Shown here: one piece after another, positions 46,347 to 57,261 of the stretch
How positions within the stretch are numbered: position 1 is the stretch's first letter
How the letters are laid out: each line of letters starts with the position of its first letter
DNA from: Hordeum vulgare subsp. vulgare
Lineage: Eukaryota; Streptophyta; Magnoliopsida; Poales; Poaceae
Direction: 5' to 3'
DNA length: 64,000 nt
NCBI RefSeq assembly: GCF_904849725.1
Contig: NC_058522.1
Coordinates: forward strand, 195,319,468 to 195,383,467
Program-made: the position numbers and the translations under genes
Notes under the pieces: generated by a model
What the model was told of the DNA's origin: nothing
The model's database searches: none
What the model saw: only the letters and a program-made list of their open reading frames with translations

Positions 46347-48240
46347 TTATTTCAATGGATATTGTCCCCACCATAATAGTTCTATATTTTGGTGCACATG
46401 TAGAGGACAATACCACTCTCCAACCTTCACGGTCTCAATATTCTCAATAGAATTAAGGCCATGCCTTTTGTCAGTTTTCTTCGGAAAATATACCGTGTGC
46501 TCCTTCTCATTAACATTGAAGGTCACCTTTCCTTTATTGCAATCAACAATAGCACGTGTGGTGTTAAGAAAAGGTCTACCAAGAATAATTGACATGCTCC
46601 CATCCTCGGGCATGTCAAAGACAACAAAGTCAGTAAGGATCAAGCAATTAGCAACTTCAACTGGAACATCCTCACAAATACCTATAGGAACGGTTGTTGA
46701 CTTATCAGCCATTTGAAGAGAGATATCTGTAGGGATTAGTTTATCTATACAAAGCCATTTGTAGAGAGGAAAAGGCACGACACTCACTCCTGCACCAAGA
46801 TCACATAAAGCAGTTCTGACATAATGAATGGTGGGTATACCTGGATCACCAAGCTTCTCAGGAATCTTGCCACTTAAAGAGTAATTAGCAAGCATAGTAG
46901 ATATTGCCTCACTAGGAACTTTTCTTTTATTAGTGACACAATCTTTCGTATACCTGGAGTACGGAGGCAACTTAATAGCATCGACAAAGGAATTTGAAGA
47001 AAAAGAGGTTTCATCCATTCACAAAATTTATTATAATGCTCTTCTTCTTTAGTTCTGAAAGACTTACCTCGAAAGGACATTGATTATTGTACCCATGGTT
47101 CTCTTTCCTTCCCATGTTTTCTTCCAACAAAATATTCTCTAGTATACCTCTTGCGCTTGTCGGGTGCTTCTTCTTCTCGAATCTCAAGAGGATCGATCTT
47201 CTCATTATCTATACGAGGTTCAGCATCATCTTCAGTTTCAGCATCGGAAATAGATATACTATTAGGATCAACAATAGGTTCTTCATTAGTTATGGGATCA
47301 TTGGAGTTGTTAGCCTCCTTGTGTTTCTTCTTCTTCTTCGGGTAGCTGACAATGTCTTCTTCCTTTAATTGAGAATCTTGCTCGATCCTCTTTGGATGCC
47401 CGTCTGGATAAAGGGGGTCCTGGGTATGTGTACCTCCTCGGGTCTTTATACCATATGCGTGCGTATCAACTTGTTTGGCATTGTTAGCAAGCAAATATTT
47501 TTTCACATTAGAAATTTGTTCAAGCTGAGTTTGAACCATATGAAAATGCTTAACAAGACCTTTAACATCATTAACAGTTCTACTCAAAAACATCAAGCAA
47601 ACTTTTGATAGCAAGGGAACTATCATGCAATTGGCTTTGAATCCGCTCATTAAAGTGATTTTTCTTGACAAAGGAATTATCAAGCTCATCTAAACATTTA
47701 TGAGGAGGCTTAACATGATGGACGCCACTTGCATTGAATTCTAAAAGAGAGTGTACCTCTACCATAGGTGGGTGAGTGGTAGGCTCACATAATTCCTCAA
47801 TAGGAGGTAGATTCTTCACATCTTCAGTTTTAATACCTCTGTATTTCATAGACTTCTTGGCTTCCTGCATAACTTCTTGGCTCAAGAAAAGCATACCTCT
47901 CTTCTTGGGTGATGGAGGTGGTTTAGGAACGTACCAATCATCATGATTCTTAGCTATCTTGCCCATTAGGACTTCGGCATCATCCGGTGTTCTTTCCCTT
48001 AAAACACAACCAACACAACTATCCACATAGGTTCTAGATTCATAGGTTACACGAGCATAAAATATATCAAGCAATTTATTCTTAGGAATTGCGTGTACCG
48101 GTCTAGCCTTAAGCAAAGTTCAATACTTCCCCCAAGCTTTAGGGAGGTGCTCATCATGTAACTGTTTAAAGTTATAAATTCTTTGTAAAGAAGCATGTTG
48201 CTTATGAGCATGAAAATATTAAGCAACAAAAGATCAATGC
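46347..48240 (-). pseudogene. gag-protease of gypsy element B, N-terminally deleted
   Basis: The readable part begins about 48220 with the end of the Retrotrans_gag domain (HKQHASLQRIYNF, then LPKAWG). It continues with a Cys-containing segment (DSCVGCVLRERTPDDAE) and an acidic/Lys-rich linker, and ends in a retropepsin-like domain (LCDLGAGVSVVP near 46780, IILGRPFL near 46590). Compared with element A, roughly the first 300 codons are missing: only about 65 bp separate this point from the primer-binding site. Frameshifts occur near 47600 and 47050 and one near 46395. In the shifted frame the C-terminus reads VGTISIEIKVP and stop, matching the end of element A. Confidence 0.82.
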
Positions 48241-48304
48241 TCCTATAGTGAATAAATTGCAACAAGCAAAATAACTCCAAGAAAACTTGTAAATAAAGCT
48301 ATGC

Positions 48305-48322
48305 TCCCCGGCAAAGGCGCCA
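48305..48322 (-). promoter_or_regulatory. Primer-binding site of gypsy element B
   Basis: The minus strand reads TGGCGCCTTTGCCGGGGA just inside the 5' LTR. It differs by one base from the site of element A. Confidence 0.9.
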
Positions 48323-48333
48323 TAGAAAGGTCT

Positions 48334-49726
48334 TGATAACCCACAAGTGTAGGAGATCACAACAGTCTTCGCGGGTAAGTTAACCCAATTTATTGATTCG
48401 ACACAAAGGGAGACAAAGAATATTTATAAGCTTTAACAATTGAGTTGTCAATTTAACCGCATCTGAAAGATACTCTCTTGGCAATGAATTATTAGTAGCA
48501 ATGGTGATATGGAAGTGATGGTGGCAACGGAAATAATAGTGGCAAAGCAATGAAAGTACAATGGTGAAAGTAAAGCTATTTGTGACTAGCATGATTAAAA
48601 CACTGTATGCTAAGGAGATGGATGGTTGGCCATGGATGAGAGATATCATATATTTAGCTTGGGGCAAGGCACATAGAAAATTAATGATCATCTAGGCATA
48701 TATCAAACATTAGGCATGTATCCCGAGGTAGTCGTGCGTGCTTGCAATAAGAACTTGTACAACATCTTTTGTCCTACCATCCCTCTATCAACGGGGCCAA
48801 AGGAACTTATGGACATTAAGGTGCTCCTGTCAAAGAGCACCAGAACAAAGCATTAACAATCAATAGATACATGGAATTCTGAAACTACAGCCCATCCCCT
48901 TTGGTGTCCCAAGCTGTCACCATTGGGATCGCCGATTTCGGACTATAATAGGTGCATACTACTCATAGATAGGTTCTACAACACAAATATATTCATGAAA
49001 ACATAGGGTATTCAGATCTGAAATCATGGCACTCAGGCCCAAAGTGACAAGCATTAAGAGTAACAAGTACTACCAAAGATGATAAACACCATAGTAGATG
49101 ATATGCAACATGCCCCCAACAATCCGATGAACTATTACATGATCTTACTCATCCAATATCTCCCATCCCCTTCACCTACAGCAGGGAATTACTCACACAT
49201 GATGGAAGAAGCCATGGAAGGATGATGGAGTGTTGATGGTGATGACGATGGCGACGATTTCCCCTCTTCGGAGGCCAAAACAGCCTCCAGATTACCTCTC
49301 TCGAAGAAGGACCGAGGGTGGCGGCGGCTCCGCCTCGAGTACTTGCAAAACGACTTATGTTCTGGAATTTCCTCGTTACGGGTAAAAATAGGAGCCGAAG
49401 TAGGGCACCAGAGGGGGTGGGCCCCACCCAGGTGGCCTCCCGGCGCGGCCAGGGGGCAGGCCGCGCCAGTAGGTCGCCTGGGGGTCCTGTGGCTCCCCTT
49501 TGGCCCATCTTCTCGCCCATGGTCCCTCCCGGTGCATGGATTTTCTCTATTTTTTGGGTATTTTCCGGGATGTCTAAATATCCATTTTCCTGCACACAAG
49601 AAAACCATACACACAGCTGTGCTGAAAACAGCGCCACTCCAGGTTAGTTTCATTCAAATCATGCAAGAATGAGGCCAAAACAATAGCAAAAGTGTTTGGA
49701 AAAGTCGATACGTTTGAGAAGTATCA
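48334..49726 (-). repeat. 5' LTR of gypsy element B
   Basis: This 1393-bp LTR is collinear with 41192-42582. Its GC-rich stem GCGGCC/GGCCGC lies at about 49444-49465. It differs from the other LTR by scattered, mostly transition-like changes. Confidence 0.9.
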
Positions 49727-51077
49727 ACCAACCCCTGATGTGGAGATGCCTCATGTTGATGAACAAGTTATCACGGAGATAGCTACTGAAACCCAAGGCA
49801 TACCCAATGAGCCTGCTATTCAACCTCCTAGTCCTCCTCGTCCTGCAAGACATGTGCCCCATGGAAATGATGATGCGCCATGAGCTGCCATGGATAATGC
49901 AGAAGTGGCTATTGTGGTAGAAGGCGTTCAAGCTCGTGGTACTTCTTCTATTTTGGCAAAAAATGTGGATAAGGATGAGCAAACGAGTTTGTAGAAAGGA
50001 AAGGCCAAGCTAGAAACTCCAGAATTAGATGTGGTGGATATGAGTGGGCTGTACCAGCAAAATGTGACCCAACTATCTGAGAGCCATGATATTGTGGTGA
50101 ACATGGTAAATACCTTTAGGACCAAATATGATTTAATTTTTTTATCCTTTACCCTTTAGTATTTATCGACTATAGCCCCCAAGATCCAACTTAGTGCAAT
50201 AGGTGGTAAACTGGCTCTTGTAAAACTCGTGAAGAACTAATTCTAGCCCTCAAGGACCGGGTCATTATGATAGTAATGATTCGGTAGTTTATTGTATACT
50301 TATCATTTCCAAACTGCAAAATAGGCCTAGTAGCCCCCAAGGGTCGGCTCATCTCTTTGAGGTAGCTCGGTTTTTCTGAAAATAGCGCCCAATGTAGTTC
50401 CCAAGGGTCGGCTTATCTCCTTGAGATAGTTGGGTGTTTATGTCACTTAACCATATGCCACATGTGAGCTAAAAACCGGATCGATAACCCCCAAGGGCTG
50501 CCTTATCTCTTTGAGATAGCAAGGTGTAGCTATAATTTTTGAAAGAAGTGTCTTGCATTATCCCCCAAGTGCCATAAAGAATGTGTGCATCTACTTGAGA
50601 CTTAGATGAATTTTGTGTGTTGTAGCCCCGAAAGGCTTGGTCATCTGCTTGTGACGGCTGTGGGATTTATAGGTTTTATTCCCATACTGATGTTTCTTGC
50701 ATGTGTTGTGGAATGATGATCAATCTATGTCAACCAACTTGAGAAAATAACTCAAAAAGGAGAAGAGATTAGGAACTAATGCAGAACTTGTGGCAGCTCA
50801 TCTCCAGGATTCTTTAATCTAATTCAATACTCATTTGGAACATGGTAAGGCCAAGTGGGATAAATAAAAGGTTGGCTTAGTTATATGAGTAGAGGAGGTC
50901 GAAGAAATACATAGCTCGGTCACCATCGAGCTCACTAATTTAAAGAAGCATACTAGAGAAATGACCATTGCCATCTTCGGTATGGTTCTTGATCTTGTTG
51001 TTATTTCCTCGGTCATCAACTATTTCTAGCTCAATTTTATAATCGTTATCGTGCATGAAGAAAAAACCATAATCTTT
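49727..51077 (+). other. Right part of Transposase_28 element 1 (decayed coding and intron sequence)
   Basis: From 49727 to about 50110 an acidic, Pro-rich frame is readable (DVEMPHVDEQVITEIATE, then PPSPPRPARHVP) with stops near 49880 and 49993. It ends at a donor-like ATG|GTAAAT at about 50105. The rest has repeated phrases GCCCCCAAG(G)GTCGGCTCATCTC at 50195-50520 and weak traces of a helical C-terminus near 50900-51000. No intact gene is present. Confidence 0.5.
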
Positions 51078-51447
51078 TGTAGGAGCCCATAACTCGTCAA
51101 ACCATTTTATTCATCGAGCTCCTAGTTCTATTTCCTCAACTCCTTTAATTCCTCAAGTACCTGCTGATGAAATTGATCGTTGTTCTTTCACTTCCTCGAT
51201 TTCTTCCTCTCAAATTCTTCAGTCACCTTGTACTTCACCTGCTTTCCGTGTTTCCACGCTACTCTCACTCTATGTATGTTTCATTTTGTCGTGATGACTA
51301 TGCTACTGCCATGTCATGCTTATACCTGAGTACTTGTGCCGCCGCAAGTAGTTCATCACTTAGCAAATTCCCCAAGTAGAAATTCGCGAGTGATGAATTT
51401 GTAAAAATTGCCTATTCACCCCATCTAGTCGATATAACGCCCTTTCA

Positions 51448-51460
51448 ATTGGTATCAGCG
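51448..51460 (+). promoter_or_regulatory. Copia primer-binding site
   Basis: ATTGGTATCAGCG directly follows the LTR end. One base differs from the usual TTGGTATCAGAGC word for initiator Met-tRNA priming. Confidence 0.8.
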
Positions 51461-51514
51461 TAATGTACTCCCTTGTTCTGTGTGATTTTGGTTTACCCAC
51501 TTGGAGTTTTAGTT

Positions 51515-53330
51515 ATGTCGACCGCAGGTATGATCATGGTCTCTACGGGTTCTCATATATTTGAACGGACGGACTACCCCTACTGGATTAACAAGATGCG
51601 CATGCATCTTGAAGCAATGGAAAACGATTTTTGGTATATTCTGGAAAATGGTGTTCCCTATGTCTCTTTGTCTATCAACATTGCTGATGTGAAGAGATTC
51701 AAGCAACTCGAATTCCAAGCAAAGAATATCATATGTGGCAATCTAAAGGTCAGTATGGCAGAGTTAGTGCTTTCGGACCTACAAAGCTTATCTAGAATAG
51801 GTTGTCCAAAGTCAACGAAGGAATCTCAACTCTACTTGACTCTTCGGTTGATGTTCTTCACAATCTCTTCAACCGCTTGAAAACACTCGGCAATTAAAAT
51901 GTTTAGCAAACCTTCAATCGCCTCATTGGTATCTCTAATGATCTCAAGGCTCTTGGCGCCACTAACATCACCGACCATTGGGTCCTAAGGAAATTACTGA
52001 GATCTCTTGATTCCTCTTTGGATACATTGGTTTTGATGATTCAAGAGCACGGATACTACAAGTCACTAGATCATGTTGATATTCTTTAGAGCCTCAAAAC
52101 TCATGAATTCGAAATATTTAATAAAAGAGATCTCTATGGTCCAAGCTATGGAAGATCTCGTGCACTAAAGGTAAAGGCAATTTACTCATGTGAAGAAAAA
52201 GATTCGGATTGCAGCCTTGATGATCCTAAAGAACTTTGTCAGGAGCATGCAATGCTCGTGAAGAAATTCCAGAAGTTTTCCATAAGAGGTCAGTTTGGAA
52301 AATCTTCAAAAAGCGATGTGAAAAAATTGAAATCTTCATCCGAGGATTACAAGAAAAGAACTTGCCACAAATGTAAGAACTTTGGCCACTACATTGCCAA
52401 TTTCCCTCACTAGGTAAAGGTATCAAATAAGAAGAAATACAAGGATGGAAGTTCTGAAGACTCGAAGAAAAATAAGAAATCTTAAAAGTTCTCATCTTCA
52501 AAGTCCTCATCACACAAGAATAACAGTTGCAGAAATTCTCGGGAACTTATTGGCAAGGAAATGGATTCTGAAGAAGAATCCAAGGAATGCAAGGAAGAGG
52601 AAGGATCTGAGGAGGAGTAATACTCTGGTCTGGCAAGCCTAGATCTTGCTACCACATTGGTCGGCAAGTCCATCTTCAACATTGAAGAAAATGATATCGT
52701 CAACAACACTCATGACTACGACGACGAATTTGCTCCCCCTGTTGCTTCATGGCAAAAGGTGCCAAGGTATCCAAACATGCTTCCTCATCTGACTCAAATG
52801 AGCATGAACCTGATGATTATCAGACATCAAGTTACCGCAAACTTACTAATATTGCAACTAAGCAACATAATGCTATTGAAAATCTTCGTAAACTGCTAGA
52901 CAAAATCGATGACATGTTGAACGACGAAATGGACCAGACTCAAACTCTGATTGATGACTTTCAACATCTTCAATCTAAGTTTGATAACCTTTAGAGTCGT
53001 CATGCAACCCTCTTAGCTGATCACGAGAAGCTTTCTTATGAATTTCTTCCAAGAAAGAAAGATCTTGACAAGCTAAGAATGTATCAGGATGATCTTCAAA
53101 GGGAAAATGATTCTTTTCTTGCTCAACAGATCAGTTCTGCCTAGGAAGAATTCATTCCACCTTCCTTGAAATGCATCGATCGTGAAACTACTAATTCTTC
53201 ACCTAAATGTTCAAATGCTTTTATTGTTGCAAATTCTTCAACTATATCTATGATAAAAAATCCTCACGTGAGGAAACCACGAATGTCACTGACGAAAATG
53301 TAGGGTTGAAGGAATTGTATGTGACAAGCT
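51515..53330 (+). pseudogene. Copia gag (UBN2-like) with zinc knuckle, decayed
   Basis: The frame starts at ATG 51515 (MSTAGMIMVSTGSH). It contains the YPYWINKMRMHLEAMENDFW motif typical of copia gag of the UBN2/DUF4219 group, then EFQAKNIICGNL. Stops and frameshifts break it after about 51880. A zinc knuckle is readable at 52363-52404 as C-x2-C-x4-H-x4-F; the last Cys of the CCHC set is replaced. Downstream are a Lys/Ser-rich stretch, an acidic stretch and a coiled-coil-like segment (IENLRKLLDKIDDMLNDEMD, about 52880), then a short NVGLKELYVTS piece near 53310 that normally lies before the protease. No intact product is possible. Confidence 0.82.
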
Positions 53331-53370
53331 CATCGTCAAAACTGGTTGATCTAGAGTATGCGGTCCGTAC

Positions 53371-53799
53371 TGTGGATATGTCATCGGTGGGTAACAAGAT
53401 ACGAAGGAGGCGATGTTTTACCCAAGTTTGGGCCCTCTTGATGGAGGTAAAACACTACATCCTCCTCTTCTTGGTTATTAATGGAGTAGTACAATTTTGC
53501 AGAGTTGATCTATCTCGAGATCGGATGTGGTAGTGTAAACCCTAATCGTAATGAGCTTAATGTGTCCTACGAACTATAGCCCTTGGTTTATATAGATACC
53601 AGGCGTACTGGGGTTACACAAAGTCAGTTACAACAGGGAAGTAATATGCCGATTACTATGTCGCCTTGGATCATACGCCAAGTATTCGAAAGAGTCCATC
53701 TTGATTCTGATACTTCCAATGATGACCGAACATGCCCGGGACTCCGTCCCATGAGAATACATAGGCGGCCCGAGGACCCCTTAGTCATGGATTCTCTCA
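53371..53799 (+). repeat. LTR-like 5' end of Transposase_28 element 2 with TATA box
   Basis: It starts near TGTGGATATGTCATCGG and ends TTCTCTCA, followed by GTAGCCCCCGAACTGG. A TATA-like TTTATATAG is at about 53587-53595. It shares its layout with 37868-38370. The left boundary is approximate. Confidence 0.55.
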
Positions 53800-54216
53800 G
53801 TAGCCCCCGAACTGGCCTCCAATGTTGAAACCTACTTCCTCTGGTTGCCTCATAGGGACTCTGGCTTGTTAGGTGAGTTCTCCTCTTCCTTTAACCGACG
53901 ATAGTTCAGCAGCAGATTACCTACCCTCCTTCAAGTATATAGACATAGATATATATATACATAAATTCAATTTTCCGGACGATCGTTCAACCAGGAATAG
54001 TGTTTTTCTTCCCCTATCCTAATGGTCGCAATTGGTCAACACCCATAACATTTTATGAAAGAGCGGTTCGAGGCCATTTTTACTGGCATGTTCCATCACG
54101 AAGATCGTGTCCCTCTTTTCCAAGGATATGGTTTACGATTTGGGTTATCCCATGTGCCCATAATCATAGGATTTTATTGGGAAACAACGGAGTTTGCGGT
54201 GTAGTGGTGGGGCTCA
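53800..54216 (+). other. Leader of Transposase_28 element 2
   Basis: This stretch of about 415 bp holds no convincing ORF. A TA-rich run lies near 53937-53962. Confidence 0.45.
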
Positions 54217-55350
54217 TTGGCATTTTGGCAAGCCATAAAAGGTAAAATCATCACAGCCGCCACTTTCGCAAGATCGTCACCATTCCGAGCCTCCAAAGCT
54301 CTAACGCACAAGCTTTCCTTCTCTTCTCGTCCTTTCGAATCCTTCGAGGAATCCGACAATGGCAATCTCCGGCTCCATGGCAAGTGGGACGCCTCCTACG
54401 TCACCGAGAAGTACATCCTCCAACTTAAGAGCTCCGTCTACCCGCCGCAGAATATAGTCCATCGTGCTCCGAAGAAGGGCCTGGTTATCGCCACACCAAA
54501 AGATGGGGAGAAAGTAGTTTTTGTTACTCATTTTATTCGAGTTTTAAGCTTTTCCCTCCATCCATTTGTTTGGGACGTCATGTTCTACTATGGTTTTGAC
54601 TTCCATGATCACCCCCCGATCTCCATCACCCACCTCTCAGCCTTCATCACAGTCTGTGAGGGATTCTTGTTGGTCCTACCCCACTTTGGCCTATGGATGA
54701 AGGTTCTAAATGTCACGCCCAAGGTCGTTAATGGTGAGCAGGATGACTGTGGAGGGTCGATGATCAGCAAGCTCAATGGGGCCAAATGGCCAAAGGGCAA
54801 ATTCATAGATACTATCAAGGCGCGGCATAAAGAGTGGTTCTACATCACCGAGCCGTAGAACACAATTGTCACAACTCCTCCCGCATTTAGATCTGTCCCT
54901 CCCACTCGTCTTGTGTCCTAGATAGAAAAGGCCATGGATTGGGGAGAGGCTGTGGAGGTGAGGGGGGTCAAGAAGAAGATCTCCAATCTACTCGAGAAGA
55001 ACATCGAGCTCACTAATGTTATCTAGGTGATGCTGCATCGCTGCCTTCTGCCCTGCTAGCACCGTCCAGTCCCACAGTGGAACTTCAATTCGGAACATCC
55101 GGATAGTGCGGTAGGCCTTGTGCGGAACTTTTTCCGCGTTACTCAAGAGAAACATTGGAAGGCGCTTTTTATGCGACAAAAGGTTTGGCCCGCCGACGAG
55201 GAACATGTAAGACTTTCCATCGTTAACCCTTCCAGACCTGTAAGGTTTTTAACATATCTTTTAATTTTCACCCTTTCCTTTTAACAAGGTACTCACTTCT
55301 TCCTTCTCCGACGCTTGCAAATCTCGCTAAAAAGTCCGAGAAGATCAACT
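54217..55350 (+). pseudogene. Transposase_28-type protein, element 2
   Basis: An open frame 54217-54858 (213 codons) contains the domain in good order: GKWDASYVTEKYILQLKS, then SLHPFVWDVMFYYGFDFHD, HLSAFITVCEGFL, PHFGLWMKV and later WPKGKFIDT and EWFYITEP. The stop at 54856 lies inside the normal protein: homologous-looking sequence continues in the same frame (PAFRS, PPTRLVS, KNIELTNVI) with further stops near 54920, 55025 and 55060. The first 40 codons may be leader read-through, since the natural start is not clear. Gene 1 at 39466 is a distant relative, so two separate insertions are represented. Confidence 0.78.
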
Positions 55351-55358
55351 CTACGGTT

Positions 55359-56837
55359 GATACGTCTCCAACGTATCTATAATTTTTGATTGTTCCATGA
55401 TGTTATATTATCATTCTTCGATGTATAATAATTGTTTTATATCAACTTTATATCATTTTTTGGGACTAGACTATTGAGATAGTGTCTAGTGCCAGTTGTT
55501 GTTTTTTCCTTCACACAAAATCCATATAAGATGAGGTCCAATTGCCACAAAACTTTACGAAGATTTTTTGGACGAGAAGGAAACTTGGCAGCCAAGAATG
55601 AGCAGCAAACGAGGCTCAGGGGGACCACTAGACATCAGGGTGCGCTAGAGGCCCCTGGCGTGGCTTGGCGTCTAGTGTGGCCCTCGGGCACCTCATCCAC
55701 CACCTCTAAGCTCTATAAATACCCCAATAGTCAGAAAACCCTAGAGGAGTTGATGAAAAATCGTTTCAGCCGCTGCAAGATCAAGAGCCACGAAATCCAA
55801 TCCTCATTGGTGTTCCTCCGATGATGCGTCAGTAGTTCATATCAGACCTACGGGTCCATAGATAGTAGCTAGATGGATTTCTCTCTCGTTTTGTTTCTCA
55901 ATACAATGGTCTCTTGGAGATCCATATGATGTAACTCTTTCTTTTGCGTTGTGTTTGTTGGGATCCGATGAATTGTGAGTTTATGATCAGATCTTTGAAA
56001 AACAATATTCATGCTTGATTATTATAGCCTCGTATTTCTTCTCCGATATTTGGTTTTTGTGTGTCCAGCTTGATCTTTTATCTTGCAATGGGAAGAGGTG
56101 CTTTGTGATGGGTTCAATCTTGCACTGCGTAATCTCAGTGACAGAAAGGGACATGACATGCATGTATCGTTGCTATAAAGGATAAAACGATGGGGTATAT
56201 TCCTTCATGAATAGATCTTGTCTACATCATGTCATCGTTCTTAAGGCATTACTCCGTTTATCCAAGAACTCAATACGTAGATGCATGTTGGATAGTGGTT
56301 GATGTGTGGAGTAATAGAAGTAGATGCAGGCAGAAGTCCGTCTATTTTAATTGGGCGTGTTACCTGTATACATGATCATTGTCTTGAATATCATCATAAT
56401 TATTTGCTCTTCTATGAATTTCCCAACAATAATTTGTCTACCCACCGTTTGCTATTTTTCGATAGAAGCTACGAGTGAAACCTACCGCCCAGGGGTCTAC
56501 TTCACATCATCTACTTGCAATCTCTACTTTGCTATTTGCGTTTCTAATTTATTTGCTCTTTTGTTTTAAGACCTATATTATCAAAAAAAACCAAAAATAC
56601 CTTGATGCGTTCTATTTTCTATTGCTCTTATTTTCATCTGTCAATATATCCTTACTTTATCCACGTGGGATTGACAACCCCTCCAGGCGTTGTGTTCCGA
56701 GGATTTGCTATTTGCCTGCAGGTCCTGCCTACATAGTCTTGTGGATCTTCCTACTAGATTGATACCTTGGTTTCTTAACTGAGGGTAATACTTGTCGTCA
56801 TTGTGCTACATCACCCTTTAAGATTGGAGAGTTAGCA
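55359..56837 (+). repeat. 5' LTR of gypsy element C
   Basis: It starts TGATACGTCTCC and ends GAGAGTTAGCA. A TATA box in the CTCTATAAATACC context lies at 55711-55723, which fixes the U3/R boundary near 55750. The short ORFs in the LTR are not genes. Confidence 0.82.
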
Positions 56838-56844
56838 AGATTCC

Positions 56845-56863
56845 TGGTGCCATTGCCGGGAAG
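56845..56863 (+). promoter_or_regulatory. Primer-binding site of gypsy element C
   Basis: TGGTGCCATTGCCGGGAAG lies seven bases after the LTR. It is a mutated form of the TGGCGCCGTTGCCGGGG word used by elements A and B. Confidence 0.8.
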
Positions 56864-57038
56864 ATCAAGTCATGATATATAAGGTGCCTACACACAAATC
56901 TCATCTCCCTGCAGTTACATTATTTACCATTTGCCTCACGTTTTCCTCTCCCCCACTTTACAAAAAATTGTCTTCTTTCCATTTGACATTTTTTTGCGGG
57001 GTCTCTTGTTTGCTTGTGTTCTTGTTTGCGTAGTCACG

Positions 57039-57261
57039 ATGACTCAAGAAAACACCAAGTTGTGTGATTTTTCCAATACCAACAACAATGATTTTATTAG
57101 CACTCCTATTGCTCCTCCCACCACTAGTGCAGAGTCTTATGATTTTAATGCCACTTTGTTGAATCTTGTTATGAAAGAGCAATTTTCGGTACTCCTAATG
57201 ACGATGTCGTGTCCCATCTAAACACTTTCATAGAATTGTGTGATATGCAAAAGAAGAAAGA
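57039..57261 (+). pseudogene. gag N-terminus of gypsy element C
   Basis: It begins at ATG 57039 (MTQENTKLCDF). The frame slips near 57183, after which the gag-like continuation can be read (DDVVSHLNTFIELCDMQKKKD) until the insertion at 57262. The MQKKKD segment precedes the Retrotrans_gag domain in related elements. Only about 75 codons remain. Confidence 0.65.

Larger units (their letters stand above)
41192..49726 (-). mobile_element. Non-autonomous Ty3/gypsy element B (gag-protease plus Athila-ORF1-like, no pol)
   Basis: LTRs are 41192-42582 and 48334-49726 (minus strand TGATAC....GGGTTATCA). The order on the minus strand is 5' LTR, primer-binding site, N-truncated gag-protease, internal LTR-like module, Athila-ORF1-like frame, non-coding 3' domain, polypurine tract and 3' LTR. 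Reverse transcriptase, RNase H and integrase are absent. The flanking five bases (GTCGG and ACCAA) do not match. The design is the same as in element A, but the LTRs are of a different subfamily. It sits inside a Transposase_28-type element. Confidence 0.88.
37868..51077 (+). mobile_element. Transposase_28-type LTR element 1, split by gypsy element B
   Basis: The left part (37868-41191) has an LTR-like 5' end, a leader and a gene with Transposase_28 (putative gypsy type transposon) character. The right part (49727 to about 51077) continues the same frame-like material after the gypsy insertion. A 3' LTR was not identified, so the right edge is uncertain. Such elements are common in Triticeae; how they move is not clear from this sequence, and no reverse transcriptase is present. 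Confidence 0.65.
51078..53370 (+). mobile_element. Ty1/copia element fragment: LTR end, primer-binding site and gag
   Basis: The phrase TTGCCTATTCACCCC followed by TCTAGTCGATATAACG is typical of the 3' end of a Triticeae copia LTR and ends CCTTTCA at 51447. A primer-binding site follows, then a gag frame. The LTR start is not certain (TGTAGGAGCCC at about 51078 is a candidate). The element is cut at about 53370 by the second Transposase_28-type element, and its pol is not in the window. Confidence 0.7.
53371..55358 (+). mobile_element. Transposase_28-type LTR element 2 (5' part)
   Basis: An LTR-like 5' end, a leader and a Transposase_28-type gene are present in the same order as in element 1. 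It starts inside the copia gag and is cut at 55358 by a gypsy LTR. It has no 3' LTR in view. Confidence 0.65.
55359..57261 (+). mobile_element. Ty3/gypsy element C, 5' LTR and start of gag
   Basis: A plus-strand element starts TGATACGTCTCCAACGTATC. It has an LTR of about 1.48 kb, a primer-binding site and the beginning of gag, and is cut at 57261 by another LTR. The LTR start is of a type common in Triticeae gypsy families; no family name is assigned. Confidence 0.8.
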
